From the NCBI GenBank assembly GCA_038363005.1, contig JBBQBI010000011.1, forward strand, positions 72,115 through 136,114: a DNA stretch of 64,000 bases, read 5' to 3'. Shown one piece after another: positions 8,181 through 16,687 of the stretch. Source of the stretch: JAKOWB01 sp038363005. GTDB taxonomy: Bacteria; Pseudomonadota; Alphaproteobacteria; Kiloniellales; JACOMY01. Under the pieces are notes generated by a model, which saw only the letters and a program-made list of their open reading frames with translations, searched no databases and was not told where the DNA came from. Position 1 is the stretch's first letter; the number at the start of each line of letters is the position of its first letter. The position numbers and the translations under genes are program-made.

Positions 8181-8290
8181 ATCGCACAAATTATGAATAA
8201 CAGGGCATGAATTTGAGAGAAGGCACATCTTTTATAGTTAAAATCCAAGACATGTTATTCAACTGGTAGGTAATTGCACAATACTATTCA
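8181..8290. promoter_or_regulatory. AT-rich island upstream of surface-protein copy 2
   Basis: A hand count gives 36 G or C in these 110 bases, about one third, against roughly two thirds in the surrounding genes. It lies in the 337-base gene-free stretch 8061-8397. TTTATAGTTAAAAT at 8230-8243 and TTGCAC at 8274-8279 could be promoter elements, but no single -35/-10 pair stands out. GAATAAC (8195-8201) and GTTATTC (8254-8260) form a distant inverted pair. The remainder of the gap is GC-rich with two short weak hairpins. Such islands often mark strong or silencer-controlled promoters. Confidence 0.4.
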
Positions 8291-8397
8291 ATCGCGCTTC
8301 TATCTGACCCCGTCCATGCACGCGTCATGGGCGAGTGCGTGCTCCTTGGGGCGAGGAGGCGCGATCGCAGTGGGCCAGATTGGGGAAAGACCGAGAC

Positions 8398-10836
8398 ATG
8401 ACAACGCATTGCTGCCTGGTTCCTGCCAGTGCCGTGGCGAAGCCGCTTGCTGACATATTGGGGCGCGGTCGCGCTGCCCTGTTGGCCGGGGTCAGCCTGG
8501 CCGGATTGCTGCTGCCGGATCCGGTCATGGCGGACAAGTGGTCGCCCTCGCTGGACGCCATCGGTCGGGCGGGCAGCGACCAGGGTGGCGGCGCGCTCGA
8601 TCTGCTGGTGCCGCTCTATCAGGACGATGACACGCTGCTGTTCGGCAACGCGCTGGGTGGGTTGGACAGCGACAGCTCTACCGGCACCGCGCTGGGCCTC
8701 GGCCTGCGCCTGCAGCTCGACGAGAGCGTGATCGTCGGTGGCTATGTCTTCGGCGACTGGCTGAGGACCTCGCACGACAACGCCTTCTTTCAGGTCACCG
8801 GCGGGCTCGAGGCCATGACCGAGGACTGGGACCTGCGTGTCACTGGCTACCTGCCGCTGACCAGCGAGCGCCTGGTTGCCGGCCGCTCGGCGGTGGACGG
8901 CGTCGATGGCGGCGGCCAACCGGGTGTCGGCCAGGGCACCCTGGCACTCCAGGGCAACGAACTGGGAATCATCTGGCAAGGGCAACCCGGCACACCCGGC
9001 GTGAACGGCTTCAAGGACCAGGAAGCGCTGCTGGCCGGCGGCGAAGCGGAGGTCGGCTACAAGCTGCCGCTGGACCACACCCTGGGCAAGAACTGGGAGG
9101 TGCGCACCTACCTGGGCGGCTACTACTTCTCGGCCCAGGACTACGACACCTTCGCCGGCCCCCGGGCGCGTATCGAGCTTCGGGCCTACGACCTGGCCTT
9201 CCTGGGCGACGGCGCGCGGGTGACCCTGGGGGCCGAGGCAAGCTGGGACGATCCGCGCGGCGTGTCTGGCGCCGGGCTGCTGCGGGTGCGCATTCCGCTC
9301 GGCTGGTTCACCGGCGAGCGCAAGGAGCTGACGGCGCTCGACCGCCGCATGGTCGATCCCATCCCGCGTCGCATCACCCCCTTCACCGACCAGCGCCACG
9401 AGGTGCTGACCGCGGCGACCGGCGGGATCGGCGGCGACTTCTTCGAGGCGGTGGAGGCCGACGAGACCGGCAATGAAATCACCAGCGTCTACTTCGCCAG
9501 CGGCACAGGCGATGGCAACGGCATGGCGGGCGACGCCGGCACGGCCGACGATCCCACCGACCTGGCGGACGCGGTCAGCCGCGCCGGCACCGGTGGCATG
9601 GTCGTGGTGCTGGGGGGCGCCGGCAATCTCACCGGCACCGCCAGCCTGCTGCAGAATCAGATCGTCATCGGCGGCGACGTCGATGTGCAGGTCAGCGGCG
9701 TCACCAGCGGCGCCGGCTTTACCTTCGATGCGGACGACTACAGCATGCTGGCCTCGCGCCCGACCCTGGTCAGCGACGCGGCCGCCGGCACCGGCACGCT
9801 GCGAACCACGCTGGGCAGCGGCGGCACCTGGATCCAGGGCCTGGACCTCGATCTCGGCGCCACCGCCTTGCAGCGCATCGGTGTCTATCACCAGGACAGC
9901 AGCGACGACCTGGTGCGCGACGTCGCCGTGATCGGCGGCCTCATCGCGTTCTACGGCGAGAGCCTGAACGGCAACGTCGCCAACCTGCGGTTCGAGGACA
10001 TCTCGACCGACGGCAGCACGGTCAGCCTGGCGCTGGAACATGGCGACCCGCCGCCCATGGGCATGCTGCCGGCGCACAGCATCGGCAACATCGCGGTGAC
10101 CGGCGCCAGCTTTCTGAATGCTCCCTCCAACCAGCCGGTCATCCAGATCAACGCCGGGGTCGATGGCCGCGTGACCGACGTTACGCTCACGGACGTGAAT
10201 GTGCTGAACAGCCGCGGCACGGCGCTTGGCCTGCAGGCGGTCGACCGGGTGACGGTCCGCAACTTCCAAGCCACCAGTGCCGTCGGCTTCGTGCCTGGAT
10301 CGGCCGGGATCGTCTCGCAGAACTCGACGCAACCCATGCTGCTGAACAGCGACCTGGTGCTGGATAACGTCTTCATCGACGGCTACACGATCGGCCTGCG
10401 TCTTCTGGCCGACTCCAACGCGACGGTCACCGACCTTGCCATCCGAAACGCGGTGACGAAGGGCGTGGAGATCAGCAACAGCGACGGCGTCGCCATCGAT
10501 GGCGCGACGATCTACGGCGTCGGGACGGTCGCCGGCGCCGCCGATCTCGCCGTGCAGATCTTCCGCACGACGAACGTCACCTTCGCGAACGTTGCCATCG
10601 ACGGCATGACGCATCCCGCCATGGGTCCGGGCGTGCAGGTGACCGAGACGGGTATCTCCGTGACCGATGCGGGAACGCCGGGAAGCATCACCTTCGACAG
10701 CGCCGCCAGTATCGGCAACACGACGACCAACATCGCGTTGGACTGCCGGAACACAAATGCGGCGACCGCGGTCGGACACCTGACATACGACGATCTGGAC
10801 GACATGGCGGGACCGGTGATCTGCGGTTCGCCCTGA
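8398..10836 (+). CDS. Inverse-autotransporter-like surface protein, copy 2
   Basis: An 812-residue exported protein, paralogous to the genes at 2783 and 11079. ATG 8398 follows GGGGAAAG; an in-frame ATG at 8335 is possible but gives an implausibly long leader. The n-region of about 25 residues precedes a hydrophobic core (ALLAGVSLAGLLLP) and cleavage at VMA/DKW near residue 45. Residues about 46-300 form the IAT_beta-like barrel, nearly identical to copy 3, ending RVRIPLGWFTGERKEL. The linker LDRRMVDPIPRRITPF leads to the passenger starting around residue 360 (VYFASGTGDGNG), with beta-helix-like repeats such as NVTFANVAIDG. The only two cysteines of the mature protein lie in the last 32 residues (LDCRN and VICGSP). 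Likely outer-membrane anchored with the passenger outside; target unknown. Confidence 0.78.
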   Translation: MTTHCCLVPASAVAKPLADILGRGRAALLAGVSLAGLLLPDPVMADKWSPSLDAIGRAGSDQGGGALDLLVPLYQDDDTLLFGNALGGLDSDSSTGTALGLGLRLQLDESVIVGGYVFGDWLRTSHDNAFFQVTGGLEAMTEDWDLRVTGYLPLTSERLVAGRSAVDGVDGGGQPGVGQGTLALQGNELGIIWQGQPGTPGVNGFKDQEALLAGGEAEVGYKLPLDHTLGKNWEVRTYLGGYYFSAQDYDTFAGPRARIELRAYDLAFLGDGARVTLGAEASWDDPRGVSGAGLLRVRIPLGWFTGERKELTALDRRMVDPIPRRITPFTDQRHEVLTAATGGIGGDFFEAVEADETGNEITSVYFASGTGDGNGMAGDAGTADDPTDLADAVSRAGTGGMVVVLGGAGNLTGTASLLQNQIVIGGDVDVQVSGVTSGAGFTFDADDYSMLASRPTLVSDAAAGTGTLRTTLGSGGTWIQGLDLDLGATALQRIGVYHQDSSDDLVRDVAVIGGLIAFYGESLNGNVANLRFEDISTDGSTVSLALEHGDPPPMGMLPAHSIGNIAVTGASFLNAPSNQPVIQINAGVDGRVTDVTLTDVNVLNSRGTALGLQAVDRVTVRNFQATSAVGFVPGSAGIVSQNSTQPMLLNSDLVLDNVFIDGYTIGLRLLADSNATVTDLAIRNAVTKGVEISNSDGVAIDGATIYGVGTVAGAADLAVQIFRTTNVTFANVAIDGMTHPAMGPGVQVTETGISVTDAGTPGSITFDSAASIGNTTTNIALDCRNTNAATAVGHLTYDDLDDMAGPVICGSP

Positions 10837-10850
10837 ACGCTGCTGACGGC

Positions 10851-10980
10851 AATACAATGATGTACGAACGTTTGAAGTGAGAAATACACACACTGGTAAA
10901 ATAAAACACTAGAAAAAAATGTAATACAAATACGACAGATAGCGGGAGAAATAATCGCGTTTTCAGCAATTGCAGTTGAA
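10851..10980. promoter_or_regulatory. AT-rich island upstream of surface-protein copy 3
   Basis: A hand count gives 43 G or C in 130 bases, about 33 percent, between copy 2 (stop at 10836) and copy 3 (start at 11079). It contains a run of seven A residues (10913-10919) and several TAnnnT-like segments, but I cannot assign one promoter. Its composition parallels the island before copy 2 although I see no extended sequence match between them. This suggests a common mode of control instead of simple duplication of the upstream region. Confidence 0.4.
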
Positions 10981-11078
10981 TACACTGGCGCGCTTTTGTT
11001 GTCTGGGGCGCCGCAGGTCGTTCGGTCATCGCACTGGGCGGCTATTCATGGACTAGACCTGACGCCGTGGGGGACATC

Positions 11079-13532
11079 ATGACATCGCTGCACGCCGGGA
11101 CCGGCTCGAAGGTCGCGAGGGCAAGGCACGCTCTTCCTGACGTGGTTCGCCGCAATCAGGCGCGCCGCGGCACGCTGCTGGCCGGCGCCAGCCTGGCGTC
11201 GCTGCTGCTCTGCGGTCCGGCCCTGGCCGACAAGTGGTCGCCGTCGCTGGACGCCCTCGGCCGCGCTGGCAGCGACCAGGGCGGTGGCGCATTGGACTTG
11301 CTGGTGCCGCTCTATCAGGACGACGACACGTTGCTGTTCGGCAACGCGTTAGGCGGCTTGGATAGCGACACTTCGACGGGTACCTCGTTGGGTCTGGGCC
11401 TTCGACTGCAGCTCGACGAGAGCGTCATCGTCGGTGGCTATGTCTTCGGTGACTGGCTCAGGACCAGTCACGACAACGCATTTTTCCAGGTCACCGGCGG
11501 CCTGGAGGTGATGACCGAGGATTGGGACCTCCGGGTCACCGGCTACCTGCCGCTGACCAGCGAGCGGCTGGTCGCCGGCCGCTCCGCGGTCGACGGCACC
11601 ACGGGCAGTGGCGGCATCGGCGTCGGCACCGGCACGCTCGAGGTGCATGACGACGAACTCGGCATCCAGTGGGAGGGCATTGATGGCGCCCCCGGCGTCA
11701 ATGGCTTCAAGGACCAGGAGGCGCTGCTCGCCGGCGGCGAAGCGGAGGTCGGCTACAAGCTGCCGCTGGACCACACCCTCGGCAAGAACTGGGAGGTGCG
11801 CACCTATTTCGGCGGTTACTACTTCTCGGCCGAGGACTACGACACCTTTGCCGGACCGAGGGCGCGAGTCGAGCTCAGGGCCTACGACCTGAGCTTCCTG
11901 GGCGACGGGGCGCGCGTCACGCTGGGCGCCGAAGCCTCCTGGGACGATCCGCGCGGCGTCACCGGCGCCGGCCTCTTGCGGGTGCGCATCCCGCTTGGCT
12001 GGTTTACCGGCGAGCGCAAGGAACTGACGCCGCTGGATCGCCGCATGGTCGATCCCATCCCGCGTCGAATCACCCCCTTCACCGACCAGCGGCACGAGGT
12101 CCTGGTCGCCGCGGCGGGCTCCGCCGGCGGCGGTGCTTTCGAGGCGGTGGAGTCGCTGCAGACCGGCAACGACACGATGACGGGGCACGAGATCACCAAG
12201 GTCTACTTCGCCAGCGGTACCAGCGGTGGCCAGGGCGCGGCCGGCGACAGCGGCTTCGCCGCCGATCCGACCGATCTGGATAGCGCGGTGACACGTGCCG
12301 GGGCCGGCGGCATGGTGGTCGTGCTCGGCGGCGCCGGGACGCTCGAAGCCCCGGTTGCCGGTGTCGAGCTGCAGCAGAACCAGATCGTCATCGGCGGCAC
12401 CACGATCATCCCGGTCCAGGGTGTCATCAGCAACGCGGCCTTCAGCTTCGATCCGGGCGACTTCAGCGTCCTCGCGACGCGGCCGACGATCAACAGCAAC
12501 ATTGCCGCCGGCACCTTCGGCGTCACGCTTGGCACCGCGATGGCGGCGCATAGTGGCACCTGGGTCCAGGGCCTCGACGTGACCCTGGGCAACGTCGCCG
12601 ATGTCCGCATCGGCGTATTCCACGAGGACAGCTCGAACCATTTGGTGCGCGACGTCAATGTCACCGGTGGTGTCATTGCCTTTGGCGCCGACACCTCGAC
12701 CGGCGGCACCGCCAACGTCGACAACATCAGCTTCGACAGCGTCAGCAGTTCAGGCAGCGCCGCTGGCTTGTACATCTTCAACAACGCCGGGGCAGGCGCA
12801 GTCAGCAACATATCGCTCACCTCGGCCACCTTTACCAACACATCGCCTGGCGCGGTTGGCGCCAGCATCCTGGTTGCATCGGACAATGCCGAGCATGTCA
12901 CTGGCCTTACTTTCACCAACGTCATGGTCGTGAACGCCGCCACCAGCGGCATGCAGCTCGCCAACGTGCAGAATGTCACCATCACCAACGTGACTCTCGG
13001 GTCCTCGGGCGCCGCGGGCAACGGCCTGATCATCCAGAGCAGCGTCAACGACAACAACCAGAACATCACCGTGGACGGACTCAGTGTCACCGGCTTCGGT
13101 GTCGGCATGCAGCTTGGCGAACTCTCCAATGCCAGCTTCAGCAATCTCACGCTGACCGATAATCGGCAGTTCGGCGTCGAGTTGGTCGGCAGCACGGGCG
13201 TCACCTTCGATACCGGCACGATCATCGGCACCGGCACCATGGCGGCGATGACGGACGCGGCCTTCCGCATCACCAACAGCACGAACGTCACGGTAACCGA
13301 CATCGCCATCGACGGGCAGACCGCCGGCGGCACGCAGGTAACCGAGCAGGGCTTCGTGGTGACAGGCACGTTGGGCGTCGGGTCGGTGACGCTGAACAGC
13401 GGCGCGAGCACCGGCAACACCACGACCCACATCGCGGCCGACTGCGCGGTGGCCATTCCGGCCAACGTTACCGGCAACCTAACCTACGACGATCTGGACG
13501 ACGTGGCGCCGGCGGTAACCTGCCCGCCATGA
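11079..13532 (+). CDS. Inverse-autotransporter-like surface protein, copy 3
   Basis: An 817-residue exported protein. I chose ATG 11079 because GTGGGGGAC lies at good spacing before it; GTG 11067 is in frame but would lose that site. A basic n-region of about 30 residues precedes the core LLAGASLASLLLCG and cleavage at ALA/DKW near residue 50. The barrel (about 51-307) matches copy 2 almost residue for residue, with synonymous DNA differences scattered throughout, so the duplication is not very recent. The passenger from about residue 374 (KVYFASGTSGG) has the same beta-helix style but much lower similarity. Its C-terminus again carries the only two mature cysteines (AADCAV and VTCPP) around LTYDDLDD. 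It ends 13 bases before the stop of the convergent CoA-transferase gene. Confidence 0.78.
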   Translation: MTSLHAGTGSKVARARHALPDVVRRNQARRGTLLAGASLASLLLCGPALADKWSPSLDALGRAGSDQGGGALDLLVPLYQDDDTLLFGNALGGLDSDTSTGTSLGLGLRLQLDESVIVGGYVFGDWLRTSHDNAFFQVTGGLEVMTEDWDLRVTGYLPLTSERLVAGRSAVDGTTGSGGIGVGTGTLEVHDDELGIQWEGIDGAPGVNGFKDQEALLAGGEAEVGYKLPLDHTLGKNWEVRTYFGGYYFSAEDYDTFAGPRARVELRAYDLSFLGDGARVTLGAEASWDDPRGVTGAGLLRVRIPLGWFTGERKELTPLDRRMVDPIPRRITPFTDQRHEVLVAAAGSAGGGAFEAVESLQTGNDTMTGHEITKVYFASGTSGGQGAAGDSGFAADPTDLDSAVTRAGAGGMVVVLGGAGTLEAPVAGVELQQNQIVIGGTTIIPVQGVISNAAFSFDPGDFSVLATRPTINSNIAAGTFGVTLGTAMAAHSGTWVQGLDVTLGNVADVRIGVFHEDSSNHLVRDVNVTGGVIAFGADTSTGGTANVDNISFDSVSSSGSAAGLYIFNNAGAGAVSNISLTSATFTNTSPGAVGASILVASDNAEHVTGLTFTNVMVVNAATSGMQLANVQNVTITNVTLGSSGAAGNGLIIQSSVNDNNQNITVDGLSVTGFGVGMQLGELSNASFSNLTLTDNRQFGVELVGSTGVTFDTGTIIGTGTMAAMTDAAFRITNSTNVTVTDIAIDGQTAGGTQVTEQGFVVTGTLGVGSVTLNSGASTGNTTTHIAADCAVAIPANVTGNLTYDDLDDVAPAVTCPP

Positions 13533-13545
13533 ACAGGGCCGCGGG

Positions 13546-14802
13546 CTAGACCGTTCCCTTGGCTCTCAGCGCGGCGATCTCAGCCGCGCTGAGGCCGGCT
13601 TCTTCCAGGATCTCGTCGCTGTGCTGACCCATGCGCGGCGGCGGGCGGCGATAGGCCGGCGGCGTGGCGCTCATCTTCAGCGGATTGCCGATCAGGTCGA
13701 TGGCGCCCTGCGGACTGTCCGGATAGGGCACCGAGATCTTCATGCCGCGGGCCAGCACCTGCGGGTCCTCGAACACGCCCTTCAGGTCGTTCACCGCGCC
13801 GGCCGGTACGCCCAACTTCTCCAGCCCAGCCAGCCATTCGGCCGCGGTCTTACGCTTGGTCACCTCGAACAGCAGCGGATAGAGCGCCGCGCGATTCTCC
13901 ACCCGGGCGCGGTTGGTGGTGAAGCGCGGGTCGGCCGCCAGCTCCGGCGCGCCGCCCAGCTCGCAGAAGCGCTTGAACTGCGCGTCGTTGCCCACGGCCA
14001 GGATGAAGTGGCCGTCGGACGACGGCATGATGCGGTAGGGCACGATGTTGGGATGCTCGGAGCCCTGGCGCTTCGGCACCTTGCCAGAGAGCAGGTAGTT
14101 GCAGCCCTCGTTGGTCAGCCAGGCGACCTGGGTGTCGAGCAGCGCCACGTCGATGGCCTGGCCCTCGCCAGTGCGGTCGCGGTGGCGTAGCGCGGCCAGG
14201 ATCGCGGTGGTCGCATACATGCCGCACATGATGTCGGCGATGCCGACGCCGACCTTGGCCGGCTCGCCGTCCGGCGCGCCGGTCAGGCTCATGATGCCGC
14301 CCAGGCCCTGCGCCAGGTAGTCATAGCCGGCGCGCGGCGCGTAGGGGCCGGTCTGCCCGAAGCCGGTGACCGAGCAATAGACGATGTCGGGCTTCACCTG
14401 GCGGATGGACTCGTAGTCCAGGTGGAACTTCTTCAGTCCGCCGACCTTGAAGTTCTCGACGAAGATGTCGCAGGTCGCGGCGATGCGCCGCGCCAGGGCC
14501 TGGCCCTCGGCGCTGGCGATGTCGATGGTCAGCGAGCGCTTGTTGCGGTTGGAGGAGAGGTAGTAGGCGGCGGTGTCGTCGCCCCCCTCGTCCGTGTGGT
14601 GCAGGAAGGGTGGCCCCCACTTCCGCGTATCGTCGCCTTCGCCTGGCCGCTCGATCTTGATAACGTCGGCGCCGAGATCGCCCAGCAACTGGGTGCAGGT
14701 CGGCCCGGCCAGGATGCGGGTCAGGTCAAACACCCGGAGTCCGGCCAGCGGGCCGGGCTTGGGTGTCGCGGTGGCGGAGCGGTCGGCGGGTGTGGCGGAC
14801 AT
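13546..14802 (-). CDS. CaiB/BaiF-family CoA-transferase
   Basis: A 418-residue class III CoA-transferase, which moves CoA between carboxylic acids in the cytoplasm. The start at 14800-14802 gives MSATPADRSATATPKPG before the family opening GLRVFDLTRILAGP. ADVIKIERPGEGD, NRNKRSLTIDI and the GIADIMCGMYA segment are present; Asp190 in the latter aligns with the catalytic aspartate of formyl-CoA transferase. The C-terminal PPRMGQHSDEIL is also typical. The acyl substrates cannot be told from sequence, and no oxalyl-CoA decarboxylase gene is adjacent. It diverges from the esterase gene at 14869 across 66 bases that hold a two-way TATAAG/TTATAG sequence. The same frame stays open for hundreds of codons upstream, but that is a shadow of the neighbouring genes. 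Confidence 0.93.
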   Translation of the reverse strand: MSATPADRSATATPKPGPLAGLRVFDLTRILAGPTCTQLLGDLGADVIKIERPGEGDDTRKWGPPFLHHTDEGGDDTAAYYLSSNRNKRSLTIDIASAEGQALARRIAATCDIFVENFKVGGLKKFHLDYESIRQVKPDIVYCSVTGFGQTGPYAPRAGYDYLAQGLGGIMSLTGAPDGEPAKVGVGIADIMCGMYATTAILAALRHRDRTGEGQAIDVALLDTQVAWLTNEGCNYLLSGKVPKRQGSEHPNIVPYRIMPSSDGHFILAVGNDAQFKRFCELGGAPELAADPRFTTNRARVENRAALYPLLFEVTKRKTAAEWLAGLEKLGVPAGAVNDLKGVFEDPQVLARGMKISVPYPDSPQGAIDLIGNPLKMSATPPAYRRPPPRMGQHSDEILEEAGLSAAEIAALRAKGTV

Positions 14803-14868
14803 GATGCCTGCGTAGAACAATGGAGACCCCGCCTTATAGCCTCGCCGCCGGCACGGGAGAAGAGAGCC

Positions 14869-15759
14869 ATGGTGTTTCGTCTGCTGCTCTGCGTCGCGTT
14901 GCTGGCCGTCGCCACGCCTGCGACGGCCGACACCATCAAGGTCGATGGCCGGGCGCGGGACTATCTGCTGCGCCTGCCGACCAGCGCCTGGCCGGCGCCG
15001 CTGCTGATCGTGCTGCATGGCGGCGGCGGGCGGAACTCGCAGATCGAACGCCACAGCGAGCTGACCGAGCCGGCGCTGTCCGCCGGCTATGCCGTGGTCT
15101 ATCCGCAGGGTTTCGACAAGCACTGGAACGACGGCCGCGGCGACGTCAAAAGCACGGCGGCCAAGGAAGACATCGACGACGTCAAGTTCCTGCTGGCGCT
15201 GATCACCCGCCTGGTCAAGGCCGGCCAGGCCGACGCCAAGCGGGTCTATGTCGTCGGCATCTCCAACGGCGCCATGATGAGCCTGCGGCTGGCCTGCGAG
15301 GCGGCCGATCGCCTGGCTGGCGTGGTGACCATCGTCGGCAGCCTGGGCGAGGACACGGCGGCGACCTGCCACCCGGCGCGGCCAGTGCCACTGTTGATGC
15401 TGAATGGCACCGAGGATCCCCTGGTGCCCTATGACGGCGGCGCCGTCGGTCTGCTGGGCGGCGAGCGTGGTAGCGTCATCGCGGTGGAGGCGACCCTGGC
15501 GCTCTTCGCCCAGGCCAACGGCTGCCAGGAGGCCAAGCTGGAGGCCATCGACGACCCGGCGCCGCGCGACGGAATCGGGGTGGAGGAGCTGGCCTACCAG
15601 GGCTGCGCAGCGCCGACCACGCTGGTGCGTTATCTCGGCGGCGGGCACGGCTGGCCGGGCGCCGGGCAGTATCTCGGCAAGGCGTTGATCGGCGTGGTGC
15701 CGGATGGGCCAGAGGCGAACGAACTGCTGCTCGACTTCTTCGGCGCCCTGCAGCACTAG
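14869..15759 (+). CDS. Secreted PHB-depolymerase/feruloyl-esterase-type alpha/beta hydrolase
   Basis: A 296-residue exported esterase. ATG 14869 follows GGGAGAAGAG and opens a signal peptide (FRLLLCVALLAVATPATA, cleavage before DTIK). The alpha/beta hydrolase features are LLIVLHGGGG for the oxyanion strand, nucleophile Ser in GISNGAMMS near residue 130, acidic residue in NGTEDPLVPY, and His in GGGHGWPG near the C-terminus. This set is that of the LpqC/PHB-depolymerase/feruloyl esterase family, which cuts ester bonds in polymers or phenolic esters in the periplasm or outside. The natural substrate cannot be read here. Its stop codon overlaps the stop of the convergent AEC transporter gene within CTAG. 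Confidence 0.88.
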   Translation: MVFRLLLCVALLAVATPATADTIKVDGRARDYLLRLPTSAWPAPLLIVLHGGGGRNSQIERHSELTEPALSAGYAVVYPQGFDKHWNDGRGDVKSTAAKEDIDDVKFLLALITRLVKAGQADAKRVYVVGISNGAMMSLRLACEAADRLAGVVTIVGSLGEDTAATCHPARPVPLLMLNGTEDPLVPYDGGAVGLLGGERGSVIAVEATLALFAQANGCQEAKLEAIDDPAPRDGIGVEELAYQGCAAPTTLVRYLGGGHGWPGAGQYLGKALIGVVPDGPEANELLLDFFGALQH

Positions 15760-16676
15760 CCGGTCAGCGCCAGCACCACCGGCAAGGTCGCCATCGACAG
15801 CGCGGTTTCCACGGTGATGATGCTGGCCACCAGCGGCGCGTCGCCGCCCAGCTGGCGCGCCAGGATGTAGGCGGCGCCGGCGGTCGGCATACCGGTCAGC
15901 AGGATCACCGCCAGTGCCCCGGTGCCCTCCAGCCCGACCAGGCGGCTGAGGCCCCAGGCCAGGGCCGGCATGACCGCGAGCTTCAGCACCGTGGTCAGCA
16001 GCACGACGCGGCCGCTGCTGCGCGCCGTGGCGAAGTCCAATCCGGCGCCGACCGCGATGAGGCCCAGGCCCAGCGCCGCATCGCCCAGGATCTTCAGCAT
16101 CGGCCCGATCACCGGCGGCAGGCCCAGCCCGGTCACGTTCAGCAGGATGCCGCCCAGGATCGACAGGATCAGCGGGTTCTTCGCCACCGCCAGCAGCGTG
16201 CGCTTCACCGTGCCGCCTCCGCTTTGCGTGCCGGCGTAGCGCACCAGCATGGTGACGCAGAGCAGGTTGGCGGTCGGCACGAAGATCGCCACCGCCACCG
16301 CGGTGGCCTCCACCGCCGGCTGGCCGCCGACCCCGGCAGCCACCGCGAAGGCCAGGTAGGTGTTCATGCGGATCACGCCCTGGTACATCGAGGTGAAGGC
16401 CGGCCCGCCGACCCCCAGGTGCGGCCGCAGTAGCAGCATCAGCAACGTCATGATCGCCATGGCGCCAAGGATCGCCGCCGCCATCGGCAGGATCTCCAGC
16501 TGGCCCAGCTCGGCGCGCGCCACCGATCCCAGCAGCAGGCAGGGAAACAGCACGAAATAGATCAGCTTCTCGGTCTCGCGCCAGAAGCCCTGGCCGAGGA
16601 AGCCACTGCGATAGGTCGCAGTGCCGACAAAGATCAGCAGGAAGATCGGCAGGGTCGCCAGGATGACGTCGCGCAT
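15756..16676 (-). CDS. AEC-family (auxin efflux carrier type) transporter
   Basis: A 306-residue inner-membrane protein with about ten hydrophobic helices in two inverted halves, as in the AEC/malonate-efflux family. The N-terminal helix reads VILATLPIFLLIFVGTATY, and mid-helix prolines and glycines (NPLILSILGGILLN, LLTGMPTAGAAYILA) fit the crossing unwound helices of the fold. Members export or import small carboxylates and similar compounds; the substrate cannot be assigned here. It starts 11 bases after the ruvX stop, so the two are probably co-transcribed. Its last four bases overlap the stop of the convergent esterase gene. Confidence 0.88.
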   Translation of the reverse strand: MRDVILATLPIFLLIFVGTATYRSGFLGQGFWRETEKLIYFVLFPCLLLGSVARAELGQLEILPMAAAILGAMAIMTLLMLLLRPHLGVGGPAFTSMYQGVIRMNTYLAFAVAAGVGGQPAVEATAVAVAIFVPTANLLCVTMLVRYAGTQSGGGTVKRTLLAVAKNPLILSILGGILLNVTGLGLPPVIGPMLKILGDAALGLGLIAVGAGLDFATARSSGRVVLLTTVLKLAVMPALAWGLSRLVGLEGTGALAVILLTGMPTAGAAYILARQLGGDAPLVASIITVETALSMATLPVVLALTG

Positions 16677-16687
16677 CGCCGGTCCGG

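Noticed and set aside
8284..10893. 869-residue open frame antisense to copy 2 (and a similar one at 11349-12641 opposite copy 3)
   Set aside because: These arise because the barrel and passenger code leaves few stop codons on the other strand. Their similarity to each other merely mirrors that of copies 2 and 3.
10913..10919. Run of seven A as a phase-variation switch of copy 3
   Set aside because: It lies about 160 bases before the start, outside coding sequence and the ribosome site, and seven A in an AT-rich island is not exceptional.
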